Of a stretch of 64,000 nucleotides of DNA, positions 48,033 to 59,186 are shown piece after piece. The notes beneath the pieces are model-generated. The model was not told the DNA's origin, did no database searches, and saw only the letters and a list, made by a program, of their open reading frames with translations. The position numbers and the translations under genes are program-made. The stretch is from Cornus controversa (Eukaryota; Streptophyta; Magnoliopsida; Cornales; Cornaceae), in assembly GCA_026545225.1 (NCBI GenBank), contig CM048850.1, positions 1,922,001 to 1,986,000 of the forward strand, read 5' to 3'. Within the stretch, counting starts at the first letter, position 1, and each line of letters opens with the position of its first letter.

Positions 48033-49015
48033 GTGGGCCCAAGGTTGAAAAAGAAGCCAAAAAAGCACACAAAAAGGGCCATATCTCTCATATCTCATAT
48101 ATCTCTCAAGACACACTAGAATATCAGAGGAGAGACCTTCGGGAGAGGAAGGGAGAGAGCTGAACCAGACCAAGAAGCTTCATTCTCTTCATCAATGGAA
48201 GGGTGCAAGGCAACCATGAGCAACTAACTCTTCTACTAGGGTGTTGGTTTCAACCCCTAGCCATGTAAACTTGTTCATCTTTGTAGCTCTTGGGATTTAT
48301 ACTTAAATGTTGATTATTTAGCCTAGTGATTATGTACACAAATACATCTCTTTTATATATTCATTTGATATGGAATTTATTCTTGTCTTAGAGTAGATTT
48401 TGTCACTTGAATGAACAACAATTGCATATTCCACAAGAAGTGCAAATGATGGCTAGATAATGGTATTTAATTGAATGTGTGATGTTAATTTGTATAGACC
48501 ATGCCAAGACAAGGTAGTTTGGATGCATGTAGTGTTCACTTAGAGAGTAGAGTAATTAGGTAGTTAGTTAGGTTGAAGAGCTATGCTTGTTGAAGATGGA
48601 CTATGATAGGTTAGCACACACATTGATCTTTTGATATGTCATTGAGGCCACAAGCCTAATGACATTGTTAGGCATTTAATTAATAAATCCCATGCTTGCT
48701 ACACTTATGAACATGTGAATGGCTAGTGGTGGAAACCAACCCTAGTTCTCTCTCCCAACTTTAAACTCTTTAATTTTCTTGTCATTTCATTCATGCAATA
48801 GTTTTTTTAACACAAAACCAAAAATCCGTTTTTAGAATTAAAGTAGAATTAATCTTCCCGTAAGACAATTGCGACTAGTCCTCGTGGGATCGATACCCTC
48901 CATATAGAACCTTATCTACAAAGATTCGTGCTCTTGCGAGTGGTTAAATTATATTTTGATAAAAAGGGCAAAATTAAGCTTACAATATAATTTAGTTCCG
49001 ACCACATCAAAATTT

Positions 49016-49033
49016 TGGCGCCGTTGTCGGGGA
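49016..49033 (+). promoter_or_regulatory. Primer-binding site of element A
   Basis: TGGCGCCGTTGTCGGGGA, six bases after the LTR end. Matches the conserved Athila-type site, generally described as pairing with tRNA-Asp (established knowledge, not tested here). Confidence 0.9.
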
Positions 49034-49295
49034 CTACGGTTTAATTGTCGCCATTGGAAGATTAAATCTGGTTTAATTCTTAGGCTAGAAATTCTTTCAT
49101 TCTTTTTGTATATATCTTGTTCTTACAACTCAAACTTCTTGATTTTAGGTATACCACATAGCGGTCATCTAGAAGAATTCAAATTGGAACCCTTTGTGAG
49201 TATAACTTCAAAAATTGGTGGTTTGAGTTCATTTACATTCTTTTGTATATATTATTGCTACTTTGTGTATAGAGGTGTTGTTCAATTGTTAATGC

Positions 49296-52200
49296 ATGCT
49301 AGGTAGACGGTCATTGTCACTTCCTTTGCTTCCTTGTAATAGTGAACTTGAACGAACACTTAGACAACGTAGAGGAACCTCTAGGGACCCTATTTTGCCT
49401 AGGACTGAAAACATGGATCCAAATGAGAGACAACCTCCCGGTCTACCTCCTTTTAATCATGAACAACCACCTCCACCACCACCTCCTCAAGGAGAGTTGC
49501 TTATGGACTTTTACCTTCCGACTACATTTGAAGTACCTTCATGTATTCAATTTCCGGATGTAGCGGCAAATCAATTCGAAATAAAGTCCTCCACCATCAA
49601 TCTTCTTAATAGCTTCCACGGTCTCCCTAATGAGGATCCATACCGGCACTTAGATTACTTCCTTTCCGTGTGTTCCACCATTCGTGTACCACACTTTACG
49701 GAGGATGATCTAAAGCTACGTATGTTCCCTTTTTCCCTAAAAGATAAGGCTAGAAGTTGGTTCAATTCCCTAGAACCTAACTCAATCCATTCTTGGGCGG
49801 AGATGCAAATAGAGTTCTTAAAAAAATACTTCCCAATGGGTAAGACAAGTGATATTCGGCGAGCAATCACCGGATTCACCCAAATTGACCAAGAACAATT
49901 CCATGAGACGTGGGAGAGGTTAAAAGATCTTTTAAAATCTTGTCCGCATCATGCTGTCCCAAAATGGCAGCTAGTGCAAAGTTTTTATGATGGGGTGAGT
50001 GAGCAACATAGACAAATGATAGACTCCGCGTGTGGGGGTGGGTACCTTTTGAAAAGCCCCGATGAGGCATGGAAACTTTTTCAAACCCTAAGCAACAATT
50101 TAGCTCAACGCTCCTCCACTAGGAAAGGGAAGGCCACCCAACCTTGTAGAGGAGTGCATGAGATTTCACGGGTAGATGAGGTAGCCATGCAAGTAGAAGC
50201 CTTGTCCCGAAAAATGGATTTAATCATGAAAAATGGGCTGCCTACTCCAAACCAATCTGTCCAAAATCAGGAGGGGTGTTCATTTTGCTATAGCACTTCG
50301 CATTTTGTGCGAGATTGTCCTATTGCCGGGCAATCTCCCGATTATGCTCAAGAGCAAGCGAATGCCTTGTACGCTAAGCAAATGAATGATCCATATTCAA
50401 ACACGTACAATCCTGGTTCCAAGAACCATCTGGCTTTTCCATGGAAGAATCAAGAATCAAGTCCCTCGTTCCAAGGGCAAAATTCTTTTAATTCCCAATC
50501 TCAACAGCCTCAGTATAGGCCAAACCCTCAACCTTACAATCAAATATCTAATTACCAACAACCACCACCTCCTCCGAGAAGTCAAAGCTTTGAAGAACGA
50601 GTGATAAGCAATCTTGAGGCCAACACCCGCTTATTGCAAACTCACTCTCAATCAATCTCTAAGCTTGAAGCCAATGCTCAATCTATGGCTAGGTTAGAAG
50701 CTCAAATCGGGCAACTAGCTAATGCCTTAAATAGAAGGGAGGAAGGTAAGTTGTCGAGTCAACCGGTGGCGAATCCCAAAGGTGTGCATATGATTGAAGA
50801 TCCATCATCTTCAACTTGTAATGCTCCTCCGGAGCAAGTTCAATCAATCACAACCTTGAGAAGTGGCAAAATCATTAACTCCAAGGTAGGGGAGGAAGAG
50901 AGAAAGGAATTCCAAGAGCAACCTAAAAATCCAAAAGAATCCCAATTAAATCCAAAATCGTTTCCGTTAAATCCAAATTTGCAAAATACCCCTTCAAATC
51001 CAAAAGGAAAGGCAAGTGAAGTTGTGTCGTCATCGATTCCAAATCTTGACACCTCTTATGAACCTCCGGTTCCTTTTCCTCAAAGATTGAAGGAACCTTC
51101 TCATTTCGGGAAGCAAGGAGAGAAAATCCAAGACATGATGGAGATCTTCAAACAAGTAAAGATCAATCTCCCTCTCCTTGATGCTATTCGACAAATTCCC
51201 TCCTATGCAAAATTCTTGAAGGACTTGTGCACTCAAAAGCACAAATATAGGAATAATGTTCCTAAGAAAGTCCTCTTAACTGAGCACATAAGCTCCATTT
51301 TCCAACACCATTCCCCTCCTAAATTCAAAGATCCGGGTGCTCCGACCATTTCGTGCACCATCGGAAATCAATCTTTTGAAAAAGCACTTCTTGATTTAGG
51401 GGCTAGTGTCAATGTGCTTCCATTCTCAGTTTACCAATATCTAGGTTTGGGGGAACTCAAGCATACCACGGTTGTGTTACAACTTGCCGACCGTTCGGTG
51501 AGGCAACCACGTGGCATCATTGAGGATGTCATCATTCAAGTGGACAAATTCTATTTTTCGGTGGACTTCATAGTCCTTGACACGGAATCGGTCCAAAATC
51601 CGAAGCATCATATCCCTATCATTCTAGGTCGTCCATTCTTGGCCACGGCAAACGCTTGCATTAATTGCCGTACTGGAGTGATGGACATCTCTTTTGGGAA
51701 TATGAAAGTCCGCTTGAACATCTTCAATGCTTCCCACCACACATCCGACGACGAAAGTGAGTGCTTTTGTGTCGATGTTGTGGACGACCTTGTTCAAGAA
51801 GCACTTCCTTCTATCCTTTCCAAGGACCCTTTAGAGGCATGCCTAAATCACTTCAACTATGAGGATTTTGACATTGAGCAATCCATATGTGAAGTCAATT
51901 CCATGCTCGATGTTAATACTGTCATGGATTTGCCTAAGTGGAGAGTTCCGAGAGAACCCTTGCCCCCTTTGTCCAAAACTTCCCAAACTCCTTCTTTAAT
52001 TTCCCCACCACAACTTGAGCTCAAGCCCCTACCGGCTACACTCAAGTATATTTTCTTGGGCGCTAATGAGACCCTTCCAGTCATTATTGCTTCCAATCTT
52101 ACCAATGATCAAGAGATGGAACTTATTAAGGTGCTCAAAGAGCACAAAGAAGCAATAGGCTGGAGTGTGGCAGATCTCAAGGGAATAGACCCTTCTATTT

Positions 52201-54665
52201 GTATGCACCGCATACACTTGGAAGAGGATGCAAAGACCTCAAGGGAGGCACAACGTCGATTAAATCCAAATATGAAGGACGTTGTCATGAAGGAGGTGGT
52301 GAAGTTACTAGATGCGGGAATCATATACCCCATCTCTGATAGCAAGTGGGTTAGTCCCACTCAAGTGGTTCCAAAGAAGTCAGGTATTACGGTGCAAACA
52401 AATGACAAGGGTGAATTAGTTCCCCAACGCACCACCACGGGTTGGAGAGTGTGCATAGACTATAGGAAATTAAATTCAGCCACTCGGAAAGATCACTTCC
52501 CCCTCCCATTCATTGATCAGATATTGGAGAGATTAGCCGGGCAAAGTTTTTATTGCTTTTTGGATGGATATTCCGGCTATAATCAGGTTGCTATAGACCC
52601 GAGGGACCAAGAAAAAACCACCTTTACATGTCCCTTCGGCACATTTGCTTATAGACGCATGCCCTTTGGGTTGTGCAATGCACCGACGACTTTTCAACGG
52701 TGTATGATGTCTATCTTCTCGGACATGGTGGAAAAATTCTTGGAAGTGTTTATGGATGATTTTTCCGTTTTTGGGCCTTCATTTGAATCATGCCTCCAAA
52801 ATCTAGCTTGTGTTCTCAAACGATGTCAAGAGACCAACCTAATTCTTAGTTGGGAAAAGAGCCATTTTATGGTTCAAGAGGGTATTGTCCTAGGGCACAT
52901 TGTGTCTAAGAGAGGAATAGAGGTTGACAAAGCCAAGGTTGAACTCATTTCCAAACTTCCTCCACCATCAACGGTGAGAGAGATTCATTCATTCCTTGGG
53001 CATGCGGGCTTTTATCGCCGTTTCATCAAAGACTTTAGCAAAATCTCTCGGCCTTTGTGTCGACTTCTTGAAAAAGAGTCTTGCTTTACCTTTGATGAAG
53101 CGTGCCTTAACGCTTTTGAAAAACTCCGCACCATGCTTACAACTGCTCCAATTCTAATCCCTCCAAATTGGGCTCTCCCATTTGAGATTATGTGTGATGC
53201 ATCCGACTATGCCATGGGTGCTGTCTTAGGGCAACGAGTAGACAAACTGCCACATGTCATCTATTACGCAAGTAAAACCCTTTCCGAGGCTCAAATCAAT
53301 TATACCACAACGGAAAAGGAATTGCTTGCGGTAGTATTTGCATTAGACAAATTTCGAGCTTATTTATTAGGTTCAAAGGTCATTGTCTACTCGGACCATG
53401 CTGCCCTTCGGCATCTTTTGGCCAAAAAGGACACCAAGCCTAGGTTGATCCGATGGATACTCTTATTGCAGGAGTTCAATTTTGAGATTAGAGACAAAAA
53501 GGGAACTGAAAATGTGGTAGCTGACCACCTGTCTAAAATTCTTGCTGAATCCTTCCTTAATTCCATTCCAGTTTGTGAATCCTTCCCGGATGAACAACTC
53601 TTTGTCATCTCTCATGAGAGTATCCCTTGGTATGCGGATGTGGTTAATTACTTGGCAACTGGTAAAATACCATCTTCTTGGACCAAGCAAGAGAAGGATC
53701 ATTTCCTCTCCCAATCACGATCATATTATTGGGATGATCCTCAATTGTTCAAATATTACCCCGATCAAATAATTCGAAGGTGTGTGCCCAACAGTGAATT
53801 CCAAAGCATTCTCAAGTTTTGTCATACACTAGCTTGTGGGGGGCACTTTAGTGCTAAGAAAACCGCAGCAAAAATTCTCCAATGCGGATTTTTCTGGCCG
53901 ACACTTCATCGGGATGCATATTCATTCTGCCGCTCTTGTGAGCGATGTCAGCGCCTTGGCGCAATGTCTCAGAAGGACATGATGCCTCTTAACCCTATTC
54001 TTATCATTGAAATATTTGATGTGTGGGGCATTGACTTCATGGGACCATTTCCACCCTCTACTGGTCATGAGTACATACTTGTGGCGGTGGACTACGTATC
54101 TAAGTGGATAGAGGCCGTTGCTACCAAAACCAATGATCACGCAGTCGTGGTTAAATTCATTCAAGCTAACATTTTTAGCCAGTTTGGTACGCCTCGGGCC
54201 ATCATCAGTGACGGAGGTAAACATTTCTGTAACCGGTTCCTTCGAACCTTGCTTCTCAAATACTCCGTCACGCACAAAGTAGCCACCCCATACCATCCTC
54301 AAACTAGTGGCCAAGTAGAAGTATCCAATAGGGAGATTAAGAACATTCTTCAAAAAACTGTTCGGCCCGACCGGAAGGATTGGTCATTGCGACTAAACGA
54401 TGCATTATGGGCATACCGAACCGCATATAAAACTCCCATTGGAATGTCACCTTATCGGTTGGTTTATGGCAAGGCGTGCCATCTTCCGGTTGAATTGGAG
54501 CATAAAGCTATGTGGGCCACCAAAACTTTCAATTTTGACATGAAAAAGGCCGGTTCTAATCGAAAGCTTCAATTAAATGAATTGGAAGAATTGCGACATG
54601 ACGCGTATGAGAATGCGAAAATCTATAAGGCAAAGTCCAAAGCCTTTCATGATCGTAATATTTGA
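49296..54665 (+). CDS. gag-pol polyprotein of element A (Athila type)
   Basis: One frame of 1789 codons starting MLGRRSLSL, an opening also found in B and C. Order seen: capsid-like gag (about residues 110-270); zinc knuckle C-x2-C-x4-H-x4-C near residue 328; Pro/Gln-rich linker; heptad-like stretch [20 protein letters not shown] near 440; aspartic protease DLGAS near 700, the usual form in Athila; reverse transcriptase from about 1000, with FMDD near 1151; RNase H with [13 protein letters not shown] near 1295 and a YSDHAAL motif; integrase with HHCC zinc finger near 1509-1550 and catalytic D, D, E near 1577, 1638 and 1675. The product would form cytoplasmic particles, copy the RNA and insert the DNA copy. 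Pol-family similarity runs on to about 54930. Nearly whole. Confidence 0.95.
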   Translation: MLGRRSLSLPLLPCNSELERTLRQRRGTSRDPILPRTENMDPNERQPPGLPPFNHEQPPPPPPPQGELLMDFYLPTTFEVPSCIQFPDVAANQFEIKSSTINLLNSFHGLPNEDPYRHLDYFLSVCSTIRVPHFTEDDLKLRMFPFSLKDKARSWFNSLEPNSIHSWAEMQIEFLKKYFPMGKTSDIRRAITGFTQIDQEQFHETWERLKDLLKSCPHHAVPKWQLVQSFYDGVSEQHRQMIDSACGGGYLLKSPDEAWKLFQTLSNNLAQRSSTRKGKATQPCRGVHEISRVDEVAMQVEALSRKMDLIMKNGLPTPNQSVQNQEGCSFCYSTSHFVRDCPIAGQSPDYAQEQANALYAKQMNDPYSNTYNPGSKNHLAFPWKNQESSPSFQGQNSFNSQSQQPQYRPNPQPYNQISNYQQPPPPPRSQSFEERVISNLEANTRLLQTHSQSISKLEANAQSMARLEAQIGQLANALNRREEGKLSSQPVANPKGVHMIEDPSSSTCNAPPEQVQSITTLRSGKIINSKVGEEERKEFQEQPKNPKESQLNPKSFPLNPNLQNTPSNPKGKASEVVSSSIPNLDTSYEPPVPFPQRLKEPSHFGKQGEKIQDMMEIFKQVKINLPLLDAIRQIPSYAKFLKDLCTQKHKYRNNVPKKVLLTEHISSIFQHHSPPKFKDPGAPTISCTIGNQSFEKALLDLGASVNVLPFSVYQYLGLGELKHTTVVLQLADRSVRQPRGIIEDVIIQVDKFYFSVDFIVLDTESVQNPKHHIPIILGRPFLATANACINCRTGVMDISFGNMKVRLNIFNASHHTSDDESECFCVDVVDDLVQEALPSILSKDPLEACLNHFNYEDFDIEQSICEVNSMLDVNTVMDLPKWRVPREPLPPLSKTSQTPSLISPPQLELKPLPATLKYIFLGANETLPVIIASNLTNDQEMELIKVLKEHKEAIGWSVADLKGIDPSICMHRIHLEEDAKTSREAQRRLNPNMKDVVMKEVVKLLDAGIIYPISDSKWVSPTQVVPKKSGITVQTNDKGELVPQRTTTGWRVCIDYRKLNSATRKDHFPLPFIDQILERLAGQSFYCFLDGYSGYNQVAIDPRDQEKTTFTCPFGTFAYRRMPFGLCNAPTTFQRCMMSIFSDMVEKFLEVFMDDFSVFGPSFESCLQNLACVLKRCQETNLILSWEKSHFMVQEGIVLGHIVSKRGIEVDKAKVELISKLPPPSTVREIHSFLGHAGFYRRFIKDFSKISRPLCRLLEKESCFTFDEACLNAFEKLRTMLTTAPILIPPNWALPFEIMCDASDYAMGAVLGQRVDKLPHVIYYASKTLSEAQINYTTTEKELLAVVFALDKFRAYLLGSKVIVYSDHAALRHLLAKKDTKPRLIRWILLLQEFNFEIRDKKGTENVVADHLSKILAESFLNSIPVCESFPDEQLFVISHESIPWYADVVNYLATGKIPSSWTKQEKDHFLSQSRSYYWDDPQLFKYYPDQIIRRCVPNSEFQSILKFCHTLACGGHFSAKKTAAKILQCGFFWPTLHRDAYSFCRSCERCQRLGAMSQKDMMPLNPILIIEIFDVWGIDFMGPFPPSTGHEYILVAVDYVSKWIEAVATKTNDHAVVVKFIQANIFSQFGTPRAIISDGGKHFCNRFLRTLLLKYSVTHKVATPYHPQTSGQVEVSNREIKNILQKTVRPDRKDWSLRLNDALWAYRTAYKTPIGMSPYRLVYGKACHLPVELEHKAMWATKTFNFDMKKAGSNRKLQLNELEELRHDAYENAKIYKAKSKAFHDRNI

Positions 54666-55096
54666 GTCAAAACATTTTTGTCGGGCTAAAAAGTTTGGTT
54701 GTACAACTCACGCCTCCATTTGTTTCCCGGAAAACTTCGCTCCCGTTGGGATGGTCCATTTTTTGGTTAACTCCGTCGCTCCCAACGGAGCGGTGGAATT
54801 GAAAGACTTGAAAGATGGCTCAATGTTCAAAGTAAACGGGCAGCGCTTAAAAGTGTGCGTTGTTGACCAAGTCACCACCGAATACGTGGATGTCGTCACT
54901 TTGACGGATCCCGTGTATTTTGACTCGTGAGCCGATCCGGACGTCGCGCCATAGACGTGTAAGGTGGCGAAGCCATGGTAGCTATCACTCTTCTATGATG
55001 TCCCTTTAATCCAAAGTAGGTGTGTATCTAAGCAATGTAGTATCTAATTCCCAAATATCCAAGTCCCTGGAGCATAACTCAAGCTGACTGTTTTTG

Positions 55097-55490
55097 AGCA
55101 TTTCGATTGATCGAAACAAAGATCTCGATCAATCAAAATTTTGATTGATTGAGATCTCATTTTCGATTGATCGAAAAATTGCAGAGATTTGCCAAGTCCA
55201 AAGTCCCGAGAGGTAGTATTCTTCGATTGCACTTCGATAGGTTTTCGATCCATCGAACATTTCGATCGATCGAAATGGGATTTCGATTGATCGAAATAAA
55301 ATTTCGATTGAATGAATTAAATGTTCGATTGATCGAAGTAAGAGGGTGATTCAGTGAAGGAATTCTCGATTGATCGAAGAGACAATCTCGATCCATCGAA
55401 GCTGGTTTCGATAGATCGAAGCAAAATTTCGATCAATCGAAATCTCGATTGATCGAAATACATATCTCGATCAATCGAGATGCACGCGGA
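55097..55490. repeat. Large near-palindrome array upstream of the A second gene
   Basis: About 16 units of the TCGAT-NN-ATCGA type, for example TTTCGATTGATCGAAAC, TTTCGATCGATCGAAAT, TCTCGATTGATCGAAGA and TCTCGATCAATCGAGAT. It is the largest array in the window and ends about 25-30 bp before a TATA-like box. The core equals that of the A LTR arrays. The 54938-55096 stretch before it holds nothing recognisable. Confidence 0.9.
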
Positions 55491-55512
55491 GCCTGCACGT
55501 GAGCCGAAAATC

Positions 55513-56141
55513 TATTTAAACCGTTGGGCTTCCCTCCCATTTTAAAAGACCATCCGAATTCTCCTCTCCCTCCGTGCGATCCAAGCCTTCTCCAAGCACT
55601 CCCGAGCACTCGATCTACCATTCCCGATCATCCGCCGCCATCCGACGTAGTCCGAAGCCACCACTAGCACTTGCGCGATCTTCTCTTCGTGGCTGCGAGT
55701 GGAGTTTTCTTCGGTTGAGCCTTTCATCTTCTTCCTCACGAGGTAAGTGATGCATGGCTACTTTTTGTTTACTTTCTCGCCATTTTTGATAGTTTTACGG
55801 CGTAATAAACATAGTTAGATCATGTTGGGGTGGATGGTTGCGATTGCGATATCTGTAACGAGATTTTGTGGGTTTCGGGGGTAGGAATTCATGTAGGAGT
55901 GAGATTTGGCATTTTCTTCGTTTCAAACACTCTGTGTACGGTGTGTAACCATGGCACCTTCGTTTCGGTTGCACCCGTTCACATTGCCTCTTCGAGAGCG
56001 ACTTTTCGCATTCTTGTCAGTACCATGGACTAGGACTTCATTTTTATTTTTATTCTTTTAGTTTATTAGTAGTTTAACTTTCTTCTTACTCATTTTTTAT
56101 TTACGTACTTTTTGGAATCAAGTGCAGACTGTTCCGAGACC
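55513..56141 (+). promoter_or_regulatory. Putative promoter, leader and intron of the A second gene
   Basis: TATTTAAA (55513-55520) is followed by a C/T-rich leader (55530-55742), a perfect AG/GTAAGT donor at 55743, and an acceptor AAGTGCAG ending at 56127 after a T-rich tract, giving a 385-bp intron. The first ATG is 14 bases further on. Element C repeats this plan with little base identity in the intron, which favours function. A capped, spliced subgenomic RNA for the second gene is inference. Confidence 0.65.
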
Positions 56142-57287
56142 ATGGCGAGGGTGAAGAACGCCACCGGTGCTGTTCGTGACGTGCCCGGGCGAGCCTTTCA
56201 GTCTCGGAAGTTCCACCCGGAGCAGGTTTTCGACTTAACCGAGTTCGAGAGGTGTCCCGACACCGCGTGGACGATTGCTGAGCTCAGGAGGCGTCGCCTC
56301 GACCGGCTGTGTGTGCCTCCCACCGACGTGGCACACGAGCGCCTAGTGCAGGTCTTTTATGAGCATATGCCCTACTCCTGCACTGCGCCAGATACACTCG
56401 AGACTGTCGTGGCCACTGTCACGATCACGATTATGCCGAGCCGGATTGCTCATATGCTCGGCATCCCTCACCAGCAGCCGCCGGACATGGTTGGCCCAGA
56501 CGGTCAGCCACTTTATAGTGCCGCACTCCCAGCAGACACTACGCTCTTCTCGATAGTGATGGACATGTGTGGTGGGGCGTTCACCACGCCCAATCACAAC
56601 TGCACATCTAAATCGATGTGCCCGAGCAGATATTGGTTCCTGGACACCGTTCTCCTCAAGAACGCGTGTCTGCTGCAGCACGTGGCAGAGCGCAGGGGCG
56701 ACCTCCTCCGTTACCTCTATGCTTTCCATACGGGCGCTTGGTTTTCTGTCCCATCGCTGATCTGGGGGCAGATGCACAAAGTCTGGGATGGCCTCGTCAA
56801 TAAGAGGAAGAGGAGAGCAGCGAGTTGGCGGCTCCCCTTTCCTTTCCTGATCGTCGCTTTTCTCAGCAGTGCCAGTATACCGGTCAGTCGGACTGACATT
56901 CAGTTGGCACCACCCACCCGCTTCACATCTACTCAGTGGGAGCGGGTGAGGCGGCACTTAGAGCGACAGGACCATCAGGGTGATCCACCAGACGATGTAG
57001 ATATGGATGCCCCGGTGGAGGCGGATGAGGGCGAGCCAACAGAGGCTGAGTCAGAGGACGAGGAGATGGAGGAGGAGGAGATGGATGTCGCTGCAGAGCG
57101 GCATGATATCTTAGCGACGGGCTATTCCTGCCTGGCGGCTGACGTAGAGCGGCTCCAGCAGGGTTTTGACGAGCACGTCCAGGTGACGCAGAGTCAGTTG
57201 GCAGGTATTCGGACGGACATTTCTTCTCTGGCACAGGGCCAGAGAGCGATCTTAGACGAGTTCCGAGCCTTCCAGCAGGACCTGTAG
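56142..57287 (+). CDS. Second gene of element A, downstream of pol (plant Athila-type, unknown function)
   Basis: 381 residues from the ATG at 56142, chosen because the C copy starts at the equivalent MARVKN and both follow the acceptor site. N-terminal basic segment, FHPEQVFDLTEFE near 24-36, LVQVFYEHM near 70, and a central alpha-helical-looking part with RRGDLLRYLYAFHTGAWFSV and LIWGQMHKVWDGL (190-220). Then come an acidic stretch (about 284-315) and a C-terminal coiled-coil-like tail (320-381). I see no signal peptide or membrane segment, so the label env-like is not supported. The centre recalls the family listed as 'putative plant transposon protein' (Pfam PF20167, from memory). It is clearly more GC-rich than pol. 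Confidence 0.85.
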   Translation: MARVKNATGAVRDVPGRAFQSRKFHPEQVFDLTEFERCPDTAWTIAELRRRRLDRLCVPPTDVAHERLVQVFYEHMPYSCTAPDTLETVVATVTITIMPSRIAHMLGIPHQQPPDMVGPDGQPLYSAALPADTTLFSIVMDMCGGAFTTPNHNCTSKSMCPSRYWFLDTVLLKNACLLQHVAERRGDLLRYLYAFHTGAWFSVPSLIWGQMHKVWDGLVNKRKRRAASWRLPFPFLIVAFLSSASIPVSRTDIQLAPPTRFTSTQWERVRRHLERQDHQGDPPDDVDMDAPVEADEGEPTEAESEDEEMEEEEMDVAAERHDILATGYSCLAADVERLQQGFDEHVQVTQSQLAGIRTDISSLAQGQRAILDEFRAFQQDL

Positions 57288-58033
57288 TTCCTGTTCGCAG
57301 GTCGAGCCTCCACCTCCACTTCTGCTCCCACCGAGCCACCACCACCACCACCCGCCTTCGAGTAGTTGCATTTTATTCCTCTTTTATGCTTTACTTTCTG
57401 TATTTTTCTTTCTTTATTTTTGATAGGCCATGTTGGCCATGTTTAGTTTCTTTTTGAGTATTCCGCCTACATGTACACTTTGCACTGAAACTCATTTTCA
57501 TCTTTATGGAATACATTTCTATTTTCTTTTATGTCATGTGTTATCTTTACTGTCTTTCTTTTTGCTTTCCGTCAATTTATCTGTTCTCTATACTTTGCCT
57601 ATGTATGTAGTACCACTTGTCTAATTGTTATATGCGATTCAGTTGATGATTTCCGTTTATTACCGCCTGGTTTTAATTCCCAATACTGTTGAGATTGCTT
57701 CAACACAGTATGGCGGTAATAAAGAAAGGCAGCCCCTTTGCGTGCTATACGTTAGCGTGCCTGGATAGTCAATATCTTGTCGCATAGACCTCTTAGACAA
57801 TTGGGAAACACCAGTTCAGACCCTTAGATATACAGTGATATTGGCCTTGTCAGTTTGTGCATAATTATTTCATTATGTTCTATTTATCTACTTTTTGTTC
57901 CTTTTAATGCTCGTGGTATCCAGTGGGTGTTCTATGCAGGTTTTCCGTATTTACACGATGCCCGCTGCTGTGGAATACCATTTTTCTCGCATTCTACCAT
58001 CCCGGTAACTTCTTTCCTTGTTCTTCTTGTCCA

Positions 58034-58070
58034 AACATTGAGGACAATGTTACATATAAGTTTGGGGGTG
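58034..58070 (+). promoter_or_regulatory. Hairpin followed by internal polypurine-like tract, element A
   Basis: AACATTG-AGGA-CAATGTT (58034-58051) then AAGTTTGGGGGTG (58058-58070). The tract is identical to the one directly before the 3' LTR (59174-59186), 1.1 kb downstream. Confidence 0.6.
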
Positions 58071-59173
58071 CGGTATGCTATACCACTTGCATACGCATGC
58101 AATGTTCGGTTATTATTTTGAGTGTCATTGTAGAGCAGTTTTTCTTCTTCTTGATATTTTTGGATGCTTGCCATGATGTCCTGCTTTTTAAAGGAAGTCA
58201 TTCGAATGAATGTCCGAGGTAAATGCAGCACGTAGTTAAGAACTTTAACATTGTAAATCCCCGCACTTTTGCAAGCTTTATTGTAGGCTAGAACGGTCTA
58301 CATTTTTGTCCAAATTCGAGCACGTACGGTTCTTGCCCTAAATTTGTCCTTAACCGCACAAATTCGCACACATGCATTTTAAATTGTGGGGTATAAGTCT
58401 GAGGGAGAATTTTTGAAAATTTCTGTTTTTATCTGAGCAACGTAAAGAATAAGTTCTTCTAGTTGTTGTAAAAAAAAAAAAAAAAAAGGGGAAAAAGAAA
58501 GAAAAAGAGAAAAATATGCAATAAGCCTTCTCACTCAATAAACCGGATTTCTATGCCTCAAAGCAGGGAATATTCGCGTATAAGTGTGTAAGGTTGAGCA
58601 ATAATAAGCGGGTGGCTTGCTTACGCTCATCGCCTTGTAAGCTCGGTCATTAAGTCCAAGGGGTGCTTCTTTACCTAATGCCCTAAAACCAATTGGTTTG
58701 GGAGTCATTGGCCCAACTCCGCTACATGGGCTTGCAAGAAAGCAAAAAGAGCTAAGCATTGCACGGTCATCTGCGCATGAGCAATCATGAATGTTTTGTG
58801 ATAATGAACAGCCGAGTCGAGCATTTTCAATGAGTTTTTCTCTTAAAAACAGATTTGTTCGTTTTTCTTCTCCAAATATGACAAAAGCCGCACGTTAGAA
58901 TGCATGTTCACTTTTCAAAGAGGATTTTGGGGCTGGAATGGTTATAGTTGTTTGGACTGGCCATTATGTGGGGACTGTCATTCATTTATAGCTTGTGAAA
59001 GTCCATTTTTGCTAATGACCACATAGTTCTGTAATACTTGTTGCATTTGCCAAATGTGAAATGAACGGATGAGCGGCCTTTATCTAGTTGATGACTGAGC
59101 ATGATTAAACTTTTGTATAAGATAGTTGATTTCATTTTTGTAATATTGTATTGCTAAGGGACTAGCAATATGT

Positions 59174-59186
59174 AAGTTTGGGGGTG
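59174..59186 (+). promoter_or_regulatory. Polypurine tract of element A
   Basis: AAGTTTGGGGGTG ends exactly at the 3' LTR start, the position expected for plus-strand priming. Confidence 0.85.

Larger units (their letters stand above)
47579..49009 (+). mobile_element. 5' LTR of element A
   Basis: TGATAAGTG...CCACATCA, 1431 bp. Parts in order: U3 with palindrome array (47764-47879), AT-rich TATA-like stretch (48001-48032), GA-rich leader-like sequence, and a block conserved among Athila-like LTRs here (48876-48960, with GTGGGATCGATACCCTC and CTTGCGAGTGGTTAAATTAT). Confidence 0.96.
57288..59186 (+). other. Non-coding 3' tail of element A
   Basis: CCACCACC-rich end of the gene region, T-rich stretches, the hairpin plus polypurine-like pair at 58034-58070, an A-rich run (58471-58488) followed by GA-rich sequence, a block conserved with element G (58645-58740), and the polypurine tract at the LTR. 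No further gene: the short frames here are not conserved. Confidence 0.8.

Noticed and set aside
47857-48173. Frames of 71-75 codons in the A LTRs, nearly identical at 59465-59781
   Set aside because: They are the same LTR sequence seen twice, across a TATA-like repeat, and lie outside the element's genes.
56142-57287. Calling the second gene an envelope protein
   Set aside because: I see no signal peptide, membrane span or cleavage-site pattern; only its place after pol resembles env.
56343-57351. Minus-strand frames of 140-204 codons opposite the A second gene
   Set aside because: Shadow frames favoured by the GC-rich coding strand; the plus frame has the conserved motifs.
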